From JBLNBQ01 sp050260095 (GTDB taxonomy: Bacteria > Bacillota > UBA5301 > DYFA01), in assembly GCA_050260095.1 (NCBI GenBank), contig JBLNBQ010000138.1, positions 1 through 5,772 of the forward strand: a stretch of 5,772 bases of DNA, in the 5' to 3' direction. A program made the position numbers and the translations under genes. Below the pieces are notes generated by a model. That model saw nothing but the letters and a program-made list of their open reading frames with translations. It searched no databases and was not told the DNA's origin. Positions 1 to 5,061 of this stretch are shown piece by piece. Position 1 is the first letter of the stretch, and every line of letters starts with the position of its first letter.

Positions 1-1
1 C

Positions 2-712
2 GGCAAGATCAATAGGATAGCCCTGGTGATCGACATCCGGACCGGGGAATTCTTCGACACAGTCTCCGAGGCGCTGGACCGGCTGAGCGAGATGGGCGTC
101 TCGTACGACATCCTCTTCCTCGAGGCGGCCGACGAGGTTCTGATCCGCCGCTTCAAGGAGACGCGCCGCCGGCATCCCCTCGCGCCCACGGGCAGCCTGC
201 AGGAGGGGATCGCGGCCGAGCGGACGCGGCTCGAGACGTTGCGGGGCCGGGCGACCAAGCTGATCGACACGAGCCACCTCTCGCCGCACCAGCTCAAGGA
301 GAAGATCACTGAGGCCTTCGGCACCGAGCAGGACCTGACCGGGCTCGACATCCGGGTCCTCTCCTTTGGGTACCGCTTCGGCCTGCCGCTCGACGCCGAC
401 CTCGTCTTCGACGTCCGTTTCCTGCCCAACCCGCACTGGGTCGAGGCGCTTCGCCCGCACACGGGGCTGGAGGAGGACGTGCAGGACTACGTGCTGGCGG
501 CCCCGCTCACCCGCAAGTTCACGGACCGCCTGACCTCGTTCATCGGGTTCATGCTCCCCGGGTTCGTGAAGGAAGGGAAGAGCCAACTGGTGATCGCCAT
601 CGGGTGCACCGGGGGGCGGCACCGGTCGGTGGCCATCGCGGAGATGCTGGCCGCCTTCCTGCGCGGCGAGGGGTACAAGGTGACGGTGGACCACCGTGAC
701 GTGGGCAAGTGA
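2..712 (+). CDS. rapZ: RapZ/YvcJ family nucleotide-binding protein, 5' partial
   Basis: This is the C-terminal part of the RapZ (YvcJ) P-loop protein. The reading frame is open to the window edge, so the GTG at 26 is internal: the codons before it give GKINRIALV, which continues the family pattern into VIDIRTGEFF. About 236 residues are visible. The family is usually about 290 long, so the N-terminal Walker A part lies upstream. Visible family blocks are YDILFLEA, RRFKETRRRHPL, VLSFGYRFGLPLDADLVFD, RFLPNPHW and the C-terminal GCTGGRHRS block (about nt 601-630). Family knowledge: the protein binds ATP/GTP; in enterobacteria RapZ is an RNase E adaptor controlling GlmS via the sRNA GlmZ, and in Bacillus YvcJ affects competence. 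The RNA role is not shown here. The 3' end overlaps yvcK by 17 bases, implying cotranscription and translational coupling. Confidence 0.95.
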   Translation, partial: GKINRIALVIDIRTGEFFDTVSEALDRLSEMGVSYDILFLEAADEVLIRRFKETRRRHPLAPTGSLQEGIAAERTRLETLRGRATKLIDTSHLSPHQLKEKITEAFGTEQDLTGLDIRVLSFGYRFGLPLDADLVFDVRFLPNPHWVEALRPHTGLEEDVQDYVLAAPLTRKFTDRLTSFIGFMLPGFVKEGKSQLVIAIGCTGGRHRSVAIAEMLAAFLRGEGYKVTVDHRDVGK

Positions 713-1976
713 CTTCTCGGGCCTGAAATGGCTCTATCCCGGGATGCGGATCAAGCGCTGGCTGCTTCTGGCGCTGGTCGGCACCCTCCTGGTCGCCCTG
801 GGCTTTCTCTGGCTGGTGCTCGGGGAACTGGGGCCGTGGAGTCCCACCTGGCCGCTCCGGCCAGTCCTCGGCGTCGCTTCGGTCCTGGCCGGGGGCGCCC
901 TCGTCTACCTGGGGCTCAGCAGCGCCATCCGGTCCATCGTGGCGGCCGTCGCCCCCGCTCAAGGCCGGGACCTCGCCTCGGCAGTCTACGCCCGGCGGCA
1001 GCAGGAGCGGGGACCGCACGTGGTCGGGCTCGGGGGCGGGACGGGACTCGCGACCCTGCTGCGCGGCTTCAAGAAACTGACGACCAACCTGACGGCCATC
1101 GTGACGGTGGCGGACGACGGGGGCAGCTCCGGACGGCTCCGCGCCGAGATGGGCATTCTCCCGCCGGGCGACGTGCGCATGTGCCTGGTGGCGCTCGCCG
1201 ACACCGAGCCGCTCATGGAGCGCCTCTTCCAATACCGTTTCAAGAACGCGGGGTCGGCCCTGTCCGGGCACAACTTCGGCAACCTGTTCATCGCGGCGCT
1301 CACCGCGATCACCGGCGACTTCGAGCAGGCCATCCGGGAATCGTCGCGGGTGCTGGCGGTGAAGGGCCAGGTGCTTCCCTCCACCCTGGAGAACGTCGTG
1401 CTCCACGCCGAGTTGGCCGACGGGCGGGTCATCGCGGGGGAGACCGACATCGCCGGGGCGCGCGGGCGGGTGCGGCGGGTCTTCTTCCACCCCGAAAGCC
1501 CGGCGGCGTTTCCCGAGGTCCTGAGCGCCCTGGAGAACGCGGACCTCATCGTGCTCGGCCCCGGGTCGCTGTACACCAGCGTTTTGCCGAACCTGATGGT
1601 GGCGGGAGTGGCCGACGCCATCCGGCGTTCGGCGGCGCTCAAGGTTTACGTCTGCAACATCATGACCCAGCCGGGGGAGACTGACGGTTATTCGGTCGCC
1701 GACCACGTGCAGGCGATCCTGGACCACGCCGGCCCGGGGGTGATCGACTGCGTAGTCGTGAACACGCTGTCCATCCCGCCGTTCTTGCGGGAGAAGTACG
1801 AGGGGCAGGGGGCCGCTCCGGTGCGCTACGACCCGGAACGCCTGGCCGAGCTGGGCGTGACTCCGGTCACGGGTCCCTTGGCGAGCCTCACCGACCTGGT
1901 GCGCCACGATCCCGACCGGTTGGCGGCGACGATCTTTGCGCTTCTGCCCGGCGGCCGCCCGGGCAAACGACATTGA
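696..1976 (+). CDS. yvcK: YvcK/CofD-like gluconeogenesis factor with N-terminal membrane anchor
   Basis: A 426-residue protein of the YvcK (CofD-like, UPF0052) family. In Bacillus it is needed for growth on gluconeogenic carbon sources and for normal cell shape, and it binds UDP-sugars. Family blocks seen: GLGGGTG at 111-117, VADDGGSSGRLR at 138-149, PPGDVR near 156-161, SGHNFGN at 190-196, LGPGSLYTSVLPN at 287-299 and CNIMTQPGETDGYS at 320-333. Unlike the short Bacillus protein it has two hydrophobic segments at about 22-43 and 55-76, so the catalytic-like domain should be tethered to the membrane on the cytoplasmic side; such extended forms occur in several Clostridia-type lineages. Start: GTG 696 is chosen because residues 10-21, LKWLYPGMRIKR, look like conserved protein sequence, which the later ATG 744 would cut. 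The ribosome site is weak, consistent with coupling to rapZ. The stop overlaps the next gene's leader. Confidence 0.94.
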   Translation: MTWASDFSGLKWLYPGMRIKRWLLLALVGTLLVALGFLWLVLGELGPWSPTWPLRPVLGVASVLAGGALVYLGLSSAIRSIVAAVAPAQGRDLASAVYARRQQERGPHVVGLGGGTGLATLLRGFKKLTTNLTAIVTVADDGGSSGRLRAEMGILPPGDVRMCLVALADTEPLMERLFQYRFKNAGSALSGHNFGNLFIAALTAITGDFEQAIRESSRVLAVKGQVLPSTLENVVLHAELADGRVIAGETDIAGARGRVRRVFFHPESPAAFPEVLSALENADLIVLGPGSLYTSVLPNLMVAGVADAIRRSAALKVYVCNIMTQPGETDGYSVADHVQAILDHAGPGVIDCVVVNTLSIPPFLREKYEGQGAAPVRYDPERLAELGVTPVTGPLASLTDLVRHDPDRLAATIFALLPGGRPGKRH

Positions 1977-1977
1977 C

Positions 1978-1984
1978 GAGGAGG
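1978..1984 (+). promoter_or_regulatory. Shine-Dalgarno site of the lipoprotein gene
   Basis: GAGGAGG lies 9 bases before ATG 1994. It decides between three possible starts: TTG 1973 (upstream of the site), ATG 1986 (one base after it, other frame) and ATG 1994 (good spacing, giving a proper lipoprotein signal). Confidence 0.8.
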
Positions 1985-1993
1985 CATGAGGCC

Positions 1994-2947
1994 ATGCGCC
2001 GGTGGCGTGGAGGGAGCTGGCTTTGGGCGGGCCTTCTGGGGAGCATCGTCTTCCTGGCGGCCGGCTGCACGGTGGGAAGCGACGACAACAACTGGACAAC
2101 TCCGGCGAGCCAGGGCGCCCAGCGAGTGGAGAAGTTCAGCCAGTCCTTCCCGGTCGGAACCGTTGGGAGCCTGAGCCTCAAGACGGGACCCGGCGAGGTG
2201 GTCGTGACGAGCTGGGGCCAGGACACCATCGGGGTTGACGTGGAGAAGCGGGCCGCCGGCGCCGACCAGGCGGCCGTGCAGGCCTTCCTCGACGGCGTCC
2301 GGATCGAGGCGACCCCCTCCGGGCAGGCGCTTCAGGTGACGACGGTGACTGCCGCGGCGCCTCCGCCGGGCGTCAAGTTCACCGGCGTCAGCTACCTGAT
2401 CAGAGTTCCCGCCAGCCTGAAGGGCACCCTCAACCTGGAGACCGACCGGGCCACGGTGCGGCTGAGCAACCTGCGCGGCGAGGCCACCCTGAAGGTGCGG
2501 CAAGCCGACGCCGAGGTGCGGGATTTCACCGGCCGCCTTGCGGCCGACGTGGACGGCGGCCAGGTGACGCTGCAGCGCGTCGAGGGCGACCTCGAGGTGA
2601 AGGCCAACGGACCAGTCGAGATCACGGAGGCGCGCCTTCGGGCCAAGGCCCGGGTGGAGACCGCCAACGCCAGGCTCACCATCGGCCTGGCGGAGCTTGG
2701 GGTCGGCCAGTACGACTTCTTGACCAGCAACGCTCCGGTGCGGCTCACGGTGCCCTACGGGGCGGCGGCCCGGTTCCGGGTGGCCACCACCAACGGCCGG
2801 GTCTTCGACGAGTTGCCGCTCACCTGGATCGATCGGAACGAGACCGATGCGGAGGGGATCTACCGCTTCGAAGGCTGGCTCAACGCCGGTGGCGCCCAGG
2901 TGAACGTGGCCACCACCAACGCGGACGTGAACCTGGGCTATCGTTGA
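1994..2947 (+). CDS. DUF4097-like beta-solenoid lipoprotein
   Basis: A 317-residue predicted lipoprotein of unknown function. The N-terminus has positive charges (MRRWR), a hydrophobic stretch and the lipobox LAAGC, with the lipidated cysteine at residue 25, so the mature protein should sit on the outer face of the membrane. The rest is rich in short beta strands with an imperfect repeat of roughly 18-20 residues, best seen between ATVRLSNLRGEATLKV and VATTNADVNLGYR. Successive rungs end in TAN, TSN or TTN. This is the appearance of DUF4097 (putative adhesin, right-handed beta-solenoid) proteins; the family call is by recognition. The gene starts 17 bases after the yvcK stop and probably shares its transcript. 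Family knowledge gives no defined activity; members often accompany envelope-stress genes, but no such partner is visible here. It occupies the position where whiA often follows yvcK. Confidence 0.82.
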   Translation: MRRWRGGSWLWAGLLGSIVFLAAGCTVGSDDNNWTTPASQGAQRVEKFSQSFPVGTVGSLSLKTGPGEVVVTSWGQDTIGVDVEKRAAGADQAAVQAFLDGVRIEATPSGQALQVTTVTAAAPPPGVKFTGVSYLIRVPASLKGTLNLETDRATVRLSNLRGEATLKVRQADAEVRDFTGRLAADVDGGQVTLQRVEGDLEVKANGPVEITEARLRAKARVETANARLTIGLAELGVGQYDFLTSNAPVRLTVPYGAAARFRVATTNGRVFDELPLTWIDRNETDAEGIYRFEGWLNAGGAQVNVATTNADVNLGYR

Positions 2948-2952
2948 TAACC

Positions 2953-3987
2953 TTACGCGTGCCGGAAGAGCACGCCCATGACGCTGGACGAATCGCAGAG
3001 CAGCCGCTCGTAGACCGAAGGTGCGTCCTCGAGCGGCGCTTCGTCTGAGATCAGAGGGGAGAGGCTGATCTTACCCAGACCAAGCAGACGGACGAACTCG
3101 CGGAGGTTTCGCCCTTCGGTCCAGCGGACGTAGCCCAAAGGGTAATCCTGACCATCGCGCTCGTGGTGGGGGTCATACCGGCCGGGCCCCGCCGCGCGAG
3201 AGACGACCACCTCGGCCTCGGAGGAGAACATCAAATCGCGGTTCAAGGAGAGGTCGACGTCGCCCACCACCACCACTCGGCCCTGCGGTCGGACGAGGCG
3301 GAGCGCCTGGGCGATGACCTCCGGAGATTTCGAAGCGGCGAAGACCAACACGGCGTCGGCGCCGGCTCCCCCGGTAGCCGCCTTCACCTCTTCCTCCGGA
3401 TCACATCCGGCGGGCAGCGCGCGTTCGACGCCCGCTTCCTGCGCCAAAGCCAGCCGCTCGGCCTTCAAGTCGAGGGCGAAGACCCGGTATCCGGCCGCCA
3501 CACCGACCTGAGCTGCAAGTTGCCCGAGGATGCCCAAGCCGAGCAGCACCACGCTCTCTCCGAACTGCAGGCGAGCGACGCGCAATCCGTGAATTGCGAT
3601 CCCGCCCAGCCCGGCGAAGGCTGCCTCTCGCTCGCTGACGGCGTCCGGCAGGGGAGCAATAAGGGTGTGGGGTACCCACAACCGGCTGGAATGCGTCACG
3701 TACGGCCCTCCGTAACACGCGACCCGTTGCCCGGGCGCTAGCCCGGCGACCTCCGATCCGGCGGCAGCCACTCGACCCGCCGCACAGTATCCCAGGCGGA
3801 AGAAGGGCAGATCGGCCATGCCGTGCTCCCGCACCCGCCGGATGATGCCCCCTTCGGTACCCGGGCTAAGCACCGAATATCCCGTCTCCACGACCACCGT
3901 CGTCTCTGGACGAATGGCGACCGCCGGGGCATCTGGAGCCTCTTCCACCCGCACGTCCCCTGCCGGGTATAACCTGATTTCCCGCAT
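2953..3987 (-). CDS. Medium-chain (zinc-type) dehydrogenase/reductase lacking zinc ligands
   Basis: A 344-residue member of the medium-chain dehydrogenase/reductase superfamily: N-terminal GroES-like domain (about 1-140) and a Rossmann domain with G150-L-G-I-L-G155. Asp173, at the end of the second strand (ALDLK), favours NAD(H) over NADP(H). The usual catalytic zinc motifs are changed: the C-G-x-D position reads P-G-T-E (42-45) and the G-H-E position reads G-Y-C (66-68). The four-cysteine structural-zinc lobe is absent. This 'SPGTE' pattern is known from a subgroup including BchC-like and sugar-cluster dehydrogenases, so a zinc-independent oxidoreductase is likely; the substrate cannot be read from sequence. 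Start: ATG at 3987 follows AGGAGGA by 6 bases and begins a typical N-terminus (MREIRLYPAG). An upstream in-frame start at 4056 would add 23 unlikely residues. Its end lies 5 bases from the convergent lipoprotein gene. Confidence 0.85.
   Translation of the reverse strand: MREIRLYPAGDVRVEEAPDAPAVAIRPETTVVVETGYSVLSPGTEGGIIRRVREHGMADLPFFRLGYCAAGRVAAAGSEVAGLAPGQRVACYGGPYVTHSSRLWVPHTLIAPLPDAVSEREAAFAGLGGIAIHGLRVARLQFGESVVLLGLGILGQLAAQVGVAAGYRVFALDLKAERLALAQEAGVERALPAGCDPEEEVKAATGGAGADAVLVFAASKSPEVIAQALRLVRPQGRVVVVGDVDLSLNRDLMFSSEAEVVVSRAAGPGRYDPHHERDGQDYPLGYVRWTEGRNLREFVRLLGLGKISLSPLISDEAPLEDAPSVYERLLCDSSSVMGVLFRHA
2957..2975. terminator. Possible hairpin at the convergent gene junction
   Basis: A 6-bp inverted repeat, GCGTGC and GCACGC, with a 7-base loop lies in the last codons of the minus-strand dehydrogenase, just beyond the stop of the plus-strand lipoprotein gene. 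It could slow or end transcription from either side. There is no T-tract on either strand, so it is not a canonical intrinsic terminator. Confidence 0.25.
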
Positions 3988-3993
3988 GCTGAC

Positions 3994-4000
3994 TCCTCCT
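3994..4000 (-). promoter_or_regulatory. Shine-Dalgarno site of the dehydrogenase gene
   Basis: Read on the minus strand this is AGGAGGA, 6 bases before the ATG at 3987. It fixes that start in preference to the in-frame start at 4056. Confidence 0.85.
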
Positions 4001-4053
4001 GTCAGGAACCAATTGGCCGCAGGAGCTGGACTTCCTTCCCTCAATTTCCAGCC

Positions 4054-4081
4054 CACAAATTTCTGACTTCGGAAATTTGTG
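4054..4081. promoter_or_regulatory. Perfect 10-bp inverted repeat, candidate operator
   Basis: CACAAATTTC (4054-4063) and GAAATTTGTG (4072-4081) are perfect reverse complements separated by 8 bases. The arms are AT-rich within GC-rich DNA and the element lies in the divergent intergenic region. With the minus-strand promoter proposed below it would fall in the dehydrogenase 5' leader, either as a protein-binding site or as an RNA hairpin. No T-tract follows, so a terminator is less likely. Confidence 0.55.
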
Positions 4082-4110
4082 AGAAGGAGTTCGGCAGGGG
4101 GAGAAGGAAA

Positions 4111-4138
4111 ATAGTAACGCGGCTAAGCGTTTAGCCAA
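4111..4138 (-). promoter_or_regulatory. Possible promoter of the dehydrogenase gene
   Basis: On the minus strand, TTGGCT (positions 4138-4133) and TACTAT (4116-4111) are separated by 16 bases and resemble sigma-A -35 and -10 boxes (weak -35, 4 of 6 at -10). The LacI-type palindrome at 4121-4136 would overlap the -35 and spacer, which is a repressing position. A plus-strand counterpart is not clear; TAGTAA at 4112-4117 is only a weak -10 candidate. Confidence 0.35.
4121..4136. promoter_or_regulatory. LacI-type operator-like palindrome
   Basis: GGCTAAGCGTTTAGCC is a 16-bp palindrome centred on CG with a single mismatched pair (positions 4127/4130). The core AAGCGTTT fits the AARCGYTW core typical of LacI/CcpA-family operators, though the flanks differ from the catabolite-response consensus. 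It lies between two divergent genes, about 30 bases before the GTG at 4165. A sugar-responsive LacI-family regulator is inferred; no regulator gene is in the window. Confidence 0.5.
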
Positions 4139-4150
4139 ATTTAGCCAAAT
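4131..4150. repeat. Tandem 10-bp direct repeat
   Basis: TTAGCCAAAT occurs twice in direct succession. The first copy provides the right half of the palindrome at 4121-4136. The second leads into CCAAATTGG, a short odd palindrome at 4145-4153. A period close to one helical turn would place bound proteins on the same DNA face, which suggests a repeated half-site. Confidence 0.6.
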
Positions 4151-4164
4151 TGGGGGGCGACCGT

Positions 4165-4929
4165 GTGAGAACCTGGCGTGCATTGGGCCTATTCTTCGTA
4201 GTGGCATGTCTGCTAGTTGTGTCAGGGACTATGGTACAAGCTGCCAAGAAGCCGGTCATCGCCGTGGTGCAGAGCGAGTACACGGCCGATGCCTACGCCA
4301 AGATGAACAGCAACTTCAGCGCCTACTTCGGGACCGTCGAAATGCTACTCTTCCAGGAGAACTTCGAGTACGACGTGGTCACGGACAAGGACGTCGAAGA
4401 CGGCAAGCTTTCCTCCGGGCAGTACAAACTGGCCATCATGGTGGCCAACAACGCCGTGTCTGATAAGGAAGCGGCGGCCGTGACGGAGTTCGTGAAGGCC
4501 GGGGGAGCGCTCTTCGCCGGCTACAACGTGGCCTTGCGCAATGAGAAGGGCGAACTACGCAAGGACTTCGCCATCGCCGAAGTGCTGGGCCTTAGCATGG
4601 TCGGCACCGCCAACGGGCAGGCCACCGGCAACTACGGGCTCATCGCCCCGGTTGACCAGGCTCACCCGTTCTTCGCCGGCCTTCCGAAGGAGATCCCGTT
4701 CGACAAGCGCTACTCCGTCCTCGTCGTGGCCAAGCCAGAGGTAAAGGTGCTGGCCACCTATCTCAGCGACAAGGGTAAGCCGGCCGGTCCGGACGCGAAG
4801 AACGGCGCCATCTTCCTGAACGGCAAGGTCGTCTATGCGGGCGGCAACATCTGGGACCCGGACAAGAGCGCCGCCTGTCCCGAACTCAACAAGCTGATCG
4901 CCAACGTCATCAACACTCTGCTGAAGTAA
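4165..4929 (+). CDS. Exported GATase-like (GH42 trimerisation-like) domain protein, copy A
   Basis: A 254-residue predicted exported protein. MRTWR is followed by a hydrophobic stretch and an A-x-A-type site (VQA/AKK), giving cleavage near residue 26. The mature part looks like the glutamine-amidotransferase-like fold used as the trimerisation domain of GH42 beta-galactosidases: a buried strand (YKLAIMV), a helix-rich segment (DKEAAAVTEFVKAGGAL), then YNVALRNEKGELRKDFAIAEVLG, much like the 'GG-TL-atg-tGL-de-DFAlADLLG' pattern of that family. Where a GATase would have its nucleophile cysteine there is none; the only mature cysteine is near the C-terminus. A binding or structural role is more likely than catalysis. 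Start: GTG 4165 follows a G-rich site by about 7 bases; the in-frame TTG at 4150 is possible but overlaps the repeat. Copy B follows 132 bases downstream. Function is not established. Confidence 0.75.
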   Translation: MRTWRALGLFFVVACLLVVSGTMVQAAKKPVIAVVQSEYTADAYAKMNSNFSAYFGTVEMLLFQENFEYDVVTDKDVEDGKLSSGQYKLAIMVANNAVSDKEAAAVTEFVKAGGALFAGYNVALRNEKGELRKDFAIAEVLGLSMVGTANGQATGNYGLIAPVDQAHPFFAGLPKEIPFDKRYSVLVVAKPEVKVLATYLSDKGKPAGPDAKNGAIFLNGKVVYAGGNIWDPDKSAACPELNKLIANVINTLLK

Positions 4930-4954
4930 GGTAAGGAGGGTTGCGGGCTTACCT
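4929..4954 (+). other. Stem-loop with orphan Shine-Dalgarno after copy A
   Basis: AGGTAAG and CTTACCT form a 7-bp stem directly after the copy A stop. The 12-base loop region begins with GAGGG, so AAGGAGGG (4933-4940) straddles stem and loop. No start codon follows at normal spacing (TTG 4941 is too close), so this ribosome site has no gene. Confidence 0.4.
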
Positions 4955-4977
4955 ACGAGACGAACGCTATCGCATCA

Positions 4978-4996
4978 CCATGTGTCGGAGACATGG
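4978..4996 (+). other. Small hairpin in the spacer between the two paralogues
   Basis: CCATGT and ACATGG form a 6-bp stem with a 7-base loop, in the middle of the 132-base spacer. There is no T-run after it. It might affect mRNA stability or relative expression of the two genes, but it is short enough to be chance. Confidence 0.3.
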
Positions 4997-5047
4997 ATGG
5001 TCATGGGGAAGGATTGGATTCACTGATTGCGCTCGCACATTCCGATC

Positions 5048-5054
5048 AAGGAGG
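5048..5054 (+). promoter_or_regulatory. Strong Shine-Dalgarno site of copy B
   Basis: AAGGAGG lies 7 bases before ATG 5062. It is a near-ideal site and fixes the start of a gene that has no stop codon in the window. Confidence 0.9.
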
Positions 5055-5061
5055 TAAAGAG

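Noticed and set aside
728..1684. A 318-codon plus-strand frame inside yvcK
   Set aside because: It is a frame-shifted copy of yvcK with low-complexity R/G/A/P content; yvcK itself is clearly the real protein.
1973..1993. TTG 1973 as the lipoprotein start, overlapping the yvcK stop
   Set aside because: The start would lie before the GAGGAGG site and put extra residues ahead of a standard lipoprotein signal; ATG 1994 fits better.
549..2099. A 516-codon minus-strand open frame opposite rapZ and yvcK
   Set aside because: It lies entirely opposite well-conserved coding sequence, is rich in Arg, Pro and His as expected of GC-rich antisense frames, and has no family resemblance.
1826..2503. Minus-strand frames opposite the yvcK end and the lipoprotein gene
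   Set aside because: They span a gene boundary of the real plus-strand operon and have no recognisable domain.
3163..3741. A 192-codon plus-strand frame opposite the dehydrogenase
   Set aside because: The minus-strand frame has clear Rossmann and GroES-like motifs; this one is its antisense shadow.
4009..4016. CCAATTGG palindrome just upstream of the dehydrogenase start
   Set aside because: Eight bases only, with no flanking symmetry; too short to claim as an operator.
4980..5057. A 25-codon frame (ATG 4980) ending in a TAA that overlaps the copy B ribosome site
   Set aside because: It looks like a coupled leader peptide, but it has no ribosome site at proper distance. The TAA falls there simply because of the AGGAGGTAA sequence, and the peptide is not distinctive.
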